DNA of 64,000 nucleotides from Streptomyces sp. NBC_01478 (lineage in GTDB: Bacteria; Actinomycetota; Actinomycetes; Streptomycetales; Streptomycetaceae), in the NCBI RefSeq assembly GCF_036227225.1, contig NZ_CP109444.1, positions 2,833,501 to 2,897,500 on the forward strand, in the 5' to 3' direction. The notes below the pieces were generated by a model that worked only from the letters and a program-made list of their open reading frames with translations, did not search any database and was not told the DNA's origin. Both the position numbers and the translations under genes were made by a program. Position 1 is the first letter of the stretch, and each line of letters starts with the position of its first letter. Below are positions 27,084 through 34,982 of this stretch, piece after piece.

Positions 27084-27229
27084 CGTGTGATCTCCTTGCG
27101 GCTCAAGGGAGTTGCGACGGCCTTACGCCCTGTGATCCGGATCACAAGAATGCTGTTCACTCGTCAAGTTACGAGCGAGTAGGTGAAGTGTGAAGTTACG
27201 CGTCAGTAAAAACTTTCAGTGACAACCGG

Positions 27230-27676
27230 TCACCAGGCAGGCCTGAGGGGACCGTAGGGCGCAATACGCCGCAAACGGTCACACAACACGCGCACTTCAC
27301 TCTCGCCGAGCAGTTCGACCCAGGACTGCACGGCATCGGCGGCGGCCTCCTCCGCGGCTCGCGTACAGGCCCAGCCCAACTCCGTGAGCACGACCAGCCG
27401 GGCACGCGCGTCACCGGGATGCGGGCGCCGCTCGACGTACCCCTTCCGCACGAGCTCGTCGACGAGCTGACTGGCGGCCTGCTTGGTGATGCCGAGGTGC
27501 GCGGCAAGATCGGTGGCCGTCGCGCCGTCCGGGGCGAGGCGCACGAAGGCGAAGCCGTGCGCGGGCCGCACTCCCTCGAACCCGCGGGCCACGACCCCGT
27601 CGTTGATGCGCTTCGTCAGGTCACCCGCGGCGGCGAGCAGAGCGGCGGTCAGGGCGATGGCCTCGGAGTTCTCCAC
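27230..27676 (-). CDS. MarR-family regulator
   Basis: A 148-residue winged-helix regulator (about 45-110, ATDLAAHLGITKQAASQLVDELV and a wing RRPHPGDARARLVVL). It is divergent from a cupin gene, and the shared promoter carries two TCAAG/CTTGA palindromes, so it probably represses the cupin gene and itself until a ligand binds. A nearby degraded MFS gene suggests the locus once included an efflux pump. Confidence 0.92.
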   Translation of the reverse strand: MENSEAIALTAALLAAAGDLTKRINDGVVARGFEGVRPAHGFAFVRLAPDGATATDLAAHLGITKQAASQLVDELVRKGYVERRPHPGDARARLVVLTELGWACTRAAEEAAADAVQSWVELLGESEVRVLCDRLRRIAPYGPLRPAW

Positions 27677-27704
27677 GACGGCATTGAAACACCCTTGACG
27701 AACC

Positions 27705-27750
27705 GGTCAAGCTGCTTGACCATGATGGGCATATGGTCAAGCAGCTTGAC
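27705..27750. promoter_or_regulatory. twin MarR operators
   Basis: GGTCAAG-CTG-CTTGACC (27705-27721) and GTCAAG-CAG-CTTGAC (27736-27750) are perfect inverted repeats of the same half-site. The second overlaps the cupin start codon at 27733. An extra CTTGAC half-site lies at about 27694. Confidence 0.82.
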
Positions 27751-28146
27751 TATCTGCATCTGGAGGCAGTCGTGCCCGTCGTCCACCCGTCCGACGCCGT
27801 CGTCCACGAGATCCACGGCGCCCGCTTCGTCTCGTACGCCCATCCCCGCACCGGCAGCAAGGAGTTGTGTGCCTGGCGCGGCGAGATCCCCGCCGGCACC
27901 AAGGCGCCCCTGCACACCGTCAATCACGAGGAGATCCTGCACATCCTCGAAGGCGAGCTGGTGATCACGCTCGACGGCCGTACCGAGCGGGTCGGTGCGG
28001 GTGACACGCTGATCATCAACCCCGGCGCGACCTTCGGCGCCGAGAACCCCACCGACCGGACCGTGATCACCTGGGTCACCACGACCATCGGCCTGGAGGC
28101 CGATCTGGCCGACGGCACCCGCATCGTCGCGCCGTGGGCCAACTGA
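27733..28146 (+). CDS. cupin-domain protein
   Basis: A 137-residue small cupin. Motif 1 includes PLHTVNHEEILHILEGELVI and motif 2 GDTLIINPGATFG, giving a metal-binding beta-barrel. Such proteins act as dioxygenases, isomerases or ligand sensors; the role here is not known. The second MarR operator covers the start codon, implying tight repression. No strong ribosome site is seen. Confidence 0.85.
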   Translation: MVKQLDYLHLEAVVPVVHPSDAVVHEIHGARFVSYAHPRTGSKELCAWRGEIPAGTKAPLHTVNHEEILHILEGELVITLDGRTERVGAGDTLIINPGATFGAENPTDRTVITWVTTTIGLEADLADGTRIVAPWAN

Positions 28147-28168
28147 CGTACGGACAAGGGGAGTCCGG

Positions 28169-28544
28169 TCACATGTGGACGATCGGGCCGCTCGGTTCGC
28201 CGCTCACGGGACGGCCCTTGTGGAACATGAGCGCGGCGATCACGGCGCCCGCGGCGAAGAGGCCGGCCGACCACCAGTACGCGGTCGAGTAACTGTGCAA
28301 CTGGGCCTGGGCCACGGTGGCCGGGGTGGATGCCTTGCCGACAAGGTAGGCGGTCGCGGCGCTCGCGGCGAGGGTGTTGAGCAGGGCGGTGCCGATGGCG
28401 CCGCCGACCTGCTGCATCGTGTTGACCGCCGCGGAGGCGACACCGGCGTCCTCGACCCTGACCCCGTGGATGGACAGACTTCCGCCCGAAGAGGTCGGCA
28501 AGCCTGCCGCCGAGGAGCAGACTGCCGAAGGCCAGGGCGCTGCT
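28169..28544 (-). pseudogene. internally deleted MFS drug transporter (DHA2 type)
   Basis: The C-terminal end of an MFS pump (GVRVEDAGVASAAVNTMQQ and the last membrane helices) is joined, in a different frame, to a short N-terminal piece, LAFGSLLLGGRLADLFGRK (about 28479-28544), the motif A region after helix 2. Roughly 300 residues between them are missing and the reading frame changes, so no working transporter is made. Confidence 0.85.
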
Positions 28545-28554
28545 CTCGACCGCG

Positions 28555-28764
28555 CCGTCCACCACGAGCGTCGCCGCCTGGCACCGGAAGCCGTTTTGGT
28601 ACGCCGTCTCGAAGAACGACCGCACCATCGACCCCGAGCTGGAGCGCTTCATGGCCCGTCGCATGAACGCCACGACCATCGAGGTCGACTCCGGCCACCT
28701 GTCGCTCGTGACGCACCCGGAAGTGATCACCAGGCTCATCCTGCGGGCCGCGGCGAACAGTTGA
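28555..28764 (+). pseudogene. C-terminal fragment of an alpha/beta hydrolase
   Basis: A start-less frame encodes WYAVSKNDRTIDPELERF, ARRMNATTIEVDSGHLSLV and THPEVITRLI, the Asp and His blocks of a small alpha/beta hydrolase, ending at TGA 28762-28764. The nucleophile half is absent. It abuts the MFS fragment on the other strand. Confidence 0.8.
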
Positions 28765-28921
28765 CGCCCCCGGCGCCCCTTCACTCCAGCACTCCGGTCG
28801 GTACGACGTTCCCGTTCCGTAAGGTTTTCGACCGCCCCGGCCGCGCCGAACGGGACGAAGCTGAGCGGTGAACGCGGGCGGGTACCGCCGCGGACGTACC
28901 GTTGCGAGGAATGGAGTGACC

Positions 28922-29125
28922 ATGTTGGTCCGCGGTATCGGCGGGATCATCCTCGTCGTGCTGGGCGCGGTCTGGATCGCGCAGGGCACCGGCGCGATGA
29001 ACGGCTCGGCCATGTCCGGCCACGGCCAGTACGCGGTGCTGGGCGTGGCGGCCGCGCTGATCGGGCTCTTCCTGCTGGTGCGGGCCTGGCGGGTGCGGAA
29101 CCAGGACCACCGCCAACACCCATGA
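28922..29125 (+). CDS. small two-helix membrane protein
   Basis: A 67-residue hydrophobic protein with two membrane helices (GIGGIILVVLGAVWIAQGTG and AVLGVAAALIGLFLLVRAW). The ATG at 28922 is preceded by GGAG. It resembles small conserved actinobacterial membrane proteins, function unknown. The gene is alone, just after the gene-fragment zone. Confidence 0.7.
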   Translation: MLVRGIGGIILVVLGAVWIAQGTGAMNGSAMSGHGQYAVLGVAAALIGLFLLVRAWRVRNQDHRQHP

Positions 29126-29153
29126 GCGCGGGGGCGGTTACCGGCGACGGAGG

Positions 29154-30170
29154 TCAGTCGGCCAGGGCTGCCGGGCGTACGGCCTCCGGTCCGAAGCGGC
29201 GGCGGGCCCGGTCCGCGGCGGCTTCGACCGCGCGGGCGCGATCGGCGGCGGGATCCATGGAGAGCTGACGGTAGGCGCTGCCGGCCGGCCGCAGATCGTC
29301 GGCGCGGAGCACGAAGGCGCGGACGCGGGCGCGCTGCAGTCCCAGGGAGGTCAACAGGCCCAGGGCGGTGGCCGCGAGGGCGGGTGAGTGGTCGGTGGGT
29401 TCCGGCAGGGCGCGGGTGCGGGTGGTGGAGATGGGGGTCCCCCCGCTCGAACGAAGTTGAGAGTGGGGGAGGTCGGCGTAGCGGACCGCGAGGGTGAGCC
29501 GGCCCGCGAACTGCCTCTCCCCGCGCAGGCGTTGGCCGATCCGGTCGGCAAGTCCCAGGACGGCCCGGTGGTGTTGGGCCGGGTCCAGGCAGTCCCGGCT
29601 CAGGACCAGGTCGGCGGCCATGTGTGCCGCCGGTTCCGCGGGGACGACCGGGCGGGGGTCGTGGCCGCGGGCGCGCTCGGTCAACAGCCGTGCCTGGCCT
29701 GCCCCGAGAAGCCGTTGCAGGGTCGCCGGAGGCAGGTCGGTGAGCTGGCCGATGGTGTGCAGGCCGTATCGGCGCAGCGTGTCCGCCGTGGCGCGGCCGA
29801 TCCCGGGCAGCGCGGTGACCGGCCTGGGGTACAGCCAGTCGGCCACCTCCTCGGCGGGCACCGGGGTGGTGTCCCCGGGCGCGGACGCGTCGGCCGCCAT
29901 CGCCGCCAGCATGCGGTTGCCCGCGAGCCCGGCGCTGCTGTCGATGCCGTAGTGGGCCTTCAGCCTCATCTTCACCGTCTGGACCGCGTCGTAGGCGGAC
30001 ATGTCGAAGTACCGGAGCGCCGAAGTCAGGTCCACCTGAAGGGCGTTGGGCGGGACCGCCTGGACATGGGGCGTGATTCCGGACACCAGTTCGATTACGT
30101 CGCCGTACTGGACCTCGCTCAGCGCGGCATGCAGATGGAAGTGGGCGATGTACCGCTGACGTGTGCTCAT
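29154..30170 (-). CDS. Y-family polymerase-like accessory protein (ImuB-like)
   Basis: A 338-residue Y-family relative. It retains the finger/palm, HhH (LPGIGRATADTLRRYG) and little-finger regions. The catalytic carboxylates are gone: the usual VDMDAFFASVE reads FHLHAALSEVQ, and the second SxDE site reads LQVDLTSALRYF. It is thus more like ImuB than an active DinB. A possible clamp-binding motif, RQLSMDP, lies near the C-terminus. It overlaps the dnaE2 stop by ATGA, so the two are co-translated and likely form a mutagenic translesion complex. A short repeat element is inserted in frame (see next entry). Confidence 0.87.
   Translation of the reverse strand: MSTRQRYIAHFHLHAALSEVQYGDVIELVSGITPHVQAVPPNALQVDLTSALRYFDMSAYDAVQTVKMRLKAHYGIDSSAGLAGNRMLAAMAADASAPGDTTPVPAEEVADWLYPRPVTALPGIGRATADTLRRYGLHTIGQLTDLPPATLQRLLGAGQARLLTERARGHDPRPVVPAEPAAHMAADLVLSRDCLDPAQHHRAVLGLADRIGQRLRGERQFAGRLTLAVRYADLPHSQLRSSGGTPISTTRTRALPEPTDHSPALAATALGLLTSLGLQRARVRAFVLRADDLRPAGSAYRQLSMDPAADRARAVEAAADRARRRFGPEAVRPAALAD
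29433..29471. repeat. GC-rich palindromic repeat inserted in frame in the Y-family gene
   Basis: A 39-nt hairpin-forming element (GGGGGTCCCCCCGCTCGAAC, then GAAGTTGAGAGTGGGGGAG) encodes PHSQLRSSGGTP in frame. I recognise this from memory as a frequent dispersed element in Streptomyces genomes; only one copy was noticed here. Confidence 0.75.
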
Positions 30171-33100
30171 CCCGCACTCCCCGGGCTGCGATGGCCGAAC
30201 TTCTTCAGGTCGGCGGAGCGGGTGCCGGCGGGCTGGAGGTCGGCGTACGGATGCAGACGGGCGCCGGTGGTGCCGTTGGCGAGGGTGCGGTGCGGCTGGG
30301 CGGGCGTCGGGTGCGGGCGGGCGGCGCCCAGGAGGGCGAGCGCCGCCTCGGGGCCGTCGTCCCTGCGGGCCGCCGCGATCTCGTCCAGGTCCCAGGCCAT
30401 GGAACCGACGACGGTACGACGGGTGCCGCGCACCTGGACCGTGCCACGCACCAGCAGCAGCCCGCTGTGGAAGACCGTGTACGCGCAGGCCGGATGGGAG
30501 TCCTCGAAGAAGGCGAGGTCGACCAGACCAGAGCCGTCCTCCAGGGTGACGAAGATGATCCGCTTGCCGCTAGCGATCGGCGGGGTCTGCGTCGAGGCCC
30601 GCACCCCGGCGACCAACACCTGTTGCCCCGCCCGCAGTTCGGCCAGATGCGCCGCGTCCGTCGCGCCGATCTCGCGCAGCAGCCGGTGGTGATGCTCCAT
30701 CAGATGCCGGGAGACGTCGATGCCGAGCGTGCCCAACTCGGCGCTCAGCGCCTCGCGTCCGGTCAGCTCCGGCAGCCCGCTCGGCTCCGCTCCCCCAACA
30801 GCACCCGTGTCCATGGGCAGTTGACCGGCACCCGCGGCCCGGTTGCGGGACTGCCGGTGCAACTCGGTGATCTGGAGCAGGAGATCACGCCGGGTGAGCC
30901 GGCCGTCGTGCAGACAGGTCAACGCGCCTATCTCGGCGAGGCGTTCGGCGACCGGTCTGCTGGGGCGGCCCCGCTGCCAGAAGTCCGACAGCGATCCGTA
31001 CGGCTGCCCCTCCTCGATCCGCGCGCACTCCTCCTCGCCGATACCGCGCACCCCGGACAGCGCGAGCCGCACACCCCACTCCTCCTGCTCGGCCATCTCC
31101 ACGGTGTGCCGCACCCTGGAGCGGTTGATGTCGACGGGCAGCACCGGCACACCCCGACGGCGGGCGTCGGAGACCAGCACGCGCTTGGGCCACATCCCGG
31201 GGTCGTGTTCGAGCAACCCGGCCAGCAGGAACGCCGGATAGTGCGCCTTCAACCAGGCGCTCTGCAGGGCCGGTACGGCGAACGCGACCGCGTGCGCGCG
31301 GCAGAAACCGTAGGCCCCGAAGGCTTCGACGGTCTCCCAGACCTCGTCCCGGACGGCCGCGCTGTAGCCACGCGCGCGTGCCTTCTGGTGGAACCACTCC
31401 TTGATCCGGGGCAGTTGGTCCTTGTCGCCGAGGGCCCGCCGGGTGATCTCCGCGAAAGCCCGGTCGCAGCCGGTCAGTACGCGGAGGGTCTCGATGATCT
31501 GCTCGTGCCAGATGGTCACGCCGTAGGTGTCGGCGAGCACCGGTTCGAGGTCTTCGTGCGCGTACGACGGTGTGCCGCCGTGGCGGGCCGCGATGTACCG
31601 CTCGGGCATGCCGCCGGCGACCGGGCCCGGACGGAAGAGACTGATGTCGGCGATGACGTCCTGCACGTCACGGGGTTGGAGCCGGGACAGGAGGTCCTGC
31701 TGGCCCGGCGACTCCAACTGGAACAGGCCCAGCGTCTGGCTCTCCTGGATGAGCTTGAAGGCGAACACGTCGTCCAGCGGCACCTGTTGGGGGTCGTCCA
31801 GGTCGATACGGTTTCCCGTGGTGCGTTCGATCTCGGTGACGGCGTGGGCCATCGCGGACTGCATCCGGACGCCGAGGACGTCGAGTTTGATGTTGCCGAG
31901 CGCTTCGATCTCCTCCTTCGCTGCCATGGCCATGGGGTAGTCGCCCTGGGGGGTGGGCTGCACGGGCAGCCGGTCCAGGAGGGTCGCGTCGCTGATGACG
32001 ACTCCGCAGGGGTGCATGGCCATGCCGTGGACCAGGGCGTCGAGGCCCTCGGCGAGTTCCCACAAGGGGCCGAACCGGTGTGCCTCGGCGGCCAGTTGGC
32101 GTAGTTCGGGCAGTTCGGCGAGCGCGCTCGTGATGTCGGAGGCGCGCAGATGCGGGAAGCTCTTGGCAATCCGGTCGACGTCGGCCGGGGCGATGCCCAG
32201 CGCGAGGCCGGTGTCGCGCAGCGCCCTGCGAGCCCGGTAGGTCTCGGGCATCGCGGTGACCGCCACCCGCTCCTTGCCGAAGCGCTCGAAGATCGTGTCG
32301 TAGCACTCCAGGCGGCGGGCGGACTCCACGTCGATGTCGATGTCGGGCAGTGATTCGCGGCGGGTGCTCAGGAAGCGTTCGAACAGCAGGCTGTGGTCGA
32401 GCGGGTTGGCGGTGGCGATGTCCAGCGCGTGGCAGACCAGCGAGCCGGCGCCGGAGCCGCGGGCGGCGACCCGGATGCCCTTGGCCCGGATGTCGGCGAC
32501 GACCTGTCCGACGGCGAGGAAGTACGCGTCGTAGTTCCAGTGGGAGATGACGGCGAGTTCCTCGTCCAGCCGGTCGAGGGCCGCCCGGTCGCGGTCGAGG
32601 CCGCGGCGGACCAGGCCCTCCTCGGACCTCAGGCGCAGCAGTCCGGCCGCGCCGCCCGTCTCCGGTCCGGCGCCGAAGAGCGAGGGTTCCGGGAAGTGGG
32701 GTGTGCCGAGGCCGAGGTCGGCCGCCGGGTCGACGGCACATTCGGCCGCCGTGTGCGCGGTGTCCGTCAGCAGACGGCGTGCCCGGTGGGTGTCCGCTCC
32801 GGCGCACTCGGCGATCATCCGCGCCACGACCGTCATCTCCTTCTCGTCCTTGAGCCAGCGCTGGCCACTGTCCAGGCGACGGCGGTCGATCGGGCGGAGC
32901 AGCCGGGCCGCGTCCAGGACGTCGGCGAGGCGGTGCTGGTCGGGGTCGGCGTAGCGGACGGCGTTGGAGAGCACGGCGGTGGTGCGGGTGCGGTCGGCGA
33001 GTGCCAGGGTGCGGGCGGCCAGGCGGAGGGAGCCCGGCCCTGTGCTGAAACGTTTCTGCGCGACGGCTTCCAGCCGGACCCCCCTCCCGAAGACCTCCTT

Positions 33101-33619
33101 CCAGGGCGCCAGCAGCTTCATCGCGACGTCCTCCCGGCCCACCGACAGCGCCCGCACCGGCTCCGAGAGCGGCCCGAGCAGCACGGTCAGCCCGGGGCCG
33201 CCGTACGCGCGCAGCGCCTCCCACGGCACCACCGGCGCCGTACCGGACAGGGCACCCTCGTGCGCCGCCGACGTGATGCGGCACAGTCGCGCCCAGCCCT
33301 CCCGGTCCTGGGCGAGCAGCACGAACCGCAGCGGCGGCTCGATCACGTGCGCGCCGCCCCGCGCGGGGGTGGGACGCCGTCGGCCGGGCGGCGGGGGTGC
33401 GAGCGCCTCCACCGCCAGGTCGACACCGAAGAGCGGCCGGACCCCCTCCTTCGCGCACGCCCGCGCGAACCGGACGGCACCGGTGACCGTGTCCCGGTCG
33501 GTGAGCGCGAGCGCCGTCAGGCCCCGTTCGGCCGCCCGTTTCGCGAGCTGCTCGGGGTGGGCGGCGCCGTAGCGGGCGGAGTAACCGGACGCGACGTGCA
33601 GATGGGCGAAGCCCGCCAT
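30167..33619 (-). CDS. dnaE2: error-prone DNA polymerase DnaE2
   Basis: A 1150-residue C-family DNA polymerase for damage tolerance. An N-terminal PHP domain (one His of the usual HxHxxxS set is Ala: HLHVASGYS) precedes the palm, where PDIDIDVES carries the catalytic Asp residues. Finger, HhH and OB-fold regions (LVAGVRASTQTPPI) follow. The ATG has GGAGGT upstream. It is the first gene of a two-gene operon with the Y-family partner. A LexA-like box lies 52 nt before the start, indicating SOS control. Confidence 0.95.
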   Translation of the reverse strand: MAGFAHLHVASGYSARYGAAHPEQLAKRAAERGLTALALTDRDTVTGAVRFARACAKEGVRPLFGVDLAVEALAPPPPGRRRPTPARGGAHVIEPPLRFVLLAQDREGWARLCRITSAAHEGALSGTAPVVPWEALRAYGGPGLTVLLGPLSEPVRALSVGREDVAMKLLAPWKEVFGRGVRLEAVAQKRFSTGPGSLRLAARTLALADRTRTTAVLSNAVRYADPDQHRLADVLDAARLLRPIDRRRLDSGQRWLKDEKEMTVVARMIAECAGADTHRARRLLTDTAHTAAECAVDPAADLGLGTPHFPEPSLFGAGPETGGAAGLLRLRSEEGLVRRGLDRDRAALDRLDEELAVISHWNYDAYFLAVGQVVADIRAKGIRVAARGSGAGSLVCHALDIATANPLDHSLLFERFLSTRRESLPDIDIDVESARRLECYDTIFERFGKERVAVTAMPETYRARRALRDTGLALGIAPADVDRIAKSFPHLRASDITSALAELPELRQLAAEAHRFGPLWELAEGLDALVHGMAMHPCGVVISDATLLDRLPVQPTPQGDYPMAMAAKEEIEALGNIKLDVLGVRMQSAMAHAVTEIERTTGNRIDLDDPQQVPLDDVFAFKLIQESQTLGLFQLESPGQQDLLSRLQPRDVQDVIADISLFRPGPVAGGMPERYIAARHGGTPSYAHEDLEPVLADTYGVTIWHEQIIETLRVLTGCDRAFAEITRRALGDKDQLPRIKEWFHQKARARGYSAAVRDEVWETVEAFGAYGFCRAHAVAFAVPALQSAWLKAHYPAFLLAGLLEHDPGMWPKRVLVSDARRRGVPVLPVDINRSRVRHTVEMAEQEEWGVRLALSGVRGIGEEECARIEEGQPYGSLSDFWQRGRPSRPVAERLAEIGALTCLHDGRLTRRDLLLQITELHRQSRNRAAGAGQLPMDTGAVGGAEPSGLPELTGREALSAELGTLGIDVSRHLMEHHHRLLREIGATDAAHLAELRAGQQVLVAGVRASTQTPPIASGKRIIFVTLEDGSGLVDLAFFEDSHPACAYTVFHSGLLLVRGTVQVRGTRRTVVGSMAWDLDEIAAARRDDGPEAALALLGAARPHPTPAQPHRTLANGTTGARLHPYADLQPAGTRSADLKKFGHRSPGSAG

Positions 33620-33671
33620 GCCGCACCTCCATCACTCCACCCCTTTTCGGCCATCCGTCCGATATGTTCAC

Positions 33672-33685
33672 CGTACGCCCGTTCG
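33672..33685 (-). promoter_or_regulatory. LexA-like box of dnaE2
   Basis: On the minus strand: T-CGAAC-gggc-GTACG-G. The actinobacterial SOS box is TCGAAC-N4-GTTCGA. One core mismatch (A for T). Fifty-two nt before the dnaE2 ATG. Confidence 0.7.
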
Positions 33686-33827
33686 ATTACCCTAACCCCA
33701 TCAGCCCCGGTCAGCGACCCACATTCGAACACACCAGCGATTCCTTGGGGAGGTGCGCGGTGTCCGAAACAGACGCCACTCCGTCAGCTCCCCACCCGGG
33801 CCGAGCAGTTGGGAAGAAATCTTTTTC

Positions 33828-33841
33828 CGAACACATGTACG
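33828..33841 (+). promoter_or_regulatory. LexA-like box of the membrane protein/ATPase operon
   Basis: CGAAC-acat-GTACG, with the same single core mismatch as the dnaE2 box, 58 nt before the divergent membrane-protein ATG. Confidence 0.6.
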
Positions 33842-33899
33842 GCATCCGTTCGGCCCCTTCCCGCCTGCGCGAACACCCGGCCGCCGAGACGGTGGGGAC

Positions 33900-34982
33900 A
33901 TGCCAGAGACCCCGGGTGCCGGTACGTCCCGTACGTCCTTCTTCGGTGAGGTGAAGGACGCGGTCAGCCTGCGGGCCACCCTGCTCGTCATCGGTGTGGT
34001 CGCTCTTCAGTTGCTCTTCATCGCCTCCTACGTAGGCGCGCTCCACAATCCGAAGCCCAGGGACGTGGCTTTCGGGGTCGTCGCCCCTCAGGTCACGGCC
34101 GAGCAGACGGTGGCCCGGCTGAAGCGGTTGCCCGGCTCACCGCTCGACCCGCGCGTGGTGTCCGACGCGGCGAGCGCGCGGAAGCAGATCCTGGACCGGG
34201 ACATCGACGGCGCTCTCGTCATCGACACCCGCGGCATCAAGGACACGCTCCTGGTCGCCACCGGCGGCGGCACGGTCCTCGCCACCACCCTGGAGACCAT
34301 CACCGCCACTCTGGAGAGGACCGAGCAGCGCACGATCCGGACGGTGGACGTGGCCCCGGCCTCCGCCCAGGACTTCGACGGGCTGTCGTCCTTCTACCTG
34401 GTCGTCGGCTGGTGCGTCGGCGGCTATCTGTGCGCCTCGATCCTGGCGATCAGCACCGGCGCCCGGCCCGCCAACCCGCGCCGCGCGGTGATCCGGCTGA
34501 TCGTGATGGCGCTGGTCGCGATCGTCGGCGGTCTCGGCGGGGCGGTGATCGTCGGGCCGATCCTGGGCGCGCTGCCCGGGAGCGTGACGGCGTTCTGGGG
34601 GCTCGGCGCGCTGATCACGTTCGCCGTGGGGGCGGCGACCCTCGGGCTGCAGGGTGTCTTCGGGGTCGTGGGCATCGGTCTGGCGATCCTGCTGGTGGTG
34701 ATCGCGGGCAACCCGAGCGCGGGCGGCGCCTTCCCGCTGCCGCTGCTGCCGCCGTTCTGGAACGCGATCGGGCCCGCGCTGCCGCCGGGCGCCGGCACCT
34801 GGGTGGCCCGCTCGATCGCCTACTTCCAGGGCAACGCCGTGACCGGCCCGCTGCTGGTCCTCTCCGCGTGGGCGCTCGCCGGGATCGTGGTCACCCTGCT
34901 GGCGGCGGCACTGCGCCACAAGCACGAGCGGCTGCTGGGCCGACCGGCGTTGTCAGACCCGTCTGCAACCCTGGACGAATGA
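33900..34982 (+). CDS. multi-pass membrane protein, ABC-2/YhgE-like
   Basis: A 360-residue protein. One N-terminal helix (about 22-44), then an extracytoplasmic domain of about 130 residues, then five or six C-terminal helices. The arrangement resembles ABC-2/YhgE-Pip type membrane proteins. Function unknown. The ATG at 33900 has a GGTGGGGA site. It overlaps the next ATPase gene by ATGA, so the pair is a unit. A LexA-like box upstream suggests DNA-damage control, the mirror image of dnaE2. Confidence 0.75.
   Translation: MPETPGAGTSRTSFFGEVKDAVSLRATLLVIGVVALQLLFIASYVGALHNPKPRDVAFGVVAPQVTAEQTVARLKRLPGSPLDPRVVSDAASARKQILDRDIDGALVIDTRGIKDTLLVATGGGTVLATTLETITATLERTEQRTIRTVDVAPASAQDFDGLSSFYLVVGWCVGGYLCASILAISTGARPANPRRAVIRLIVMALVAIVGGLGGAVIVGPILGALPGSVTAFWGLGALITFAVGAATLGLQGVFGVVGIGLAILLVVIAGNPSAGGAFPLPLLPPFWNAIGPALPPGAGTWVARSIAYFQGNAVTGPLLVLSAWALAGIVVTLLAAALRHKHERLLGRPALSDPSATLDE

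Noticed and set aside
30161..32104. Long plus-strand open frame of 647 codons opposite dnaE2.
   Set aside because: It lies wholly inside dnaE2, has no domain, and is the usual GC-rich shadow frame.
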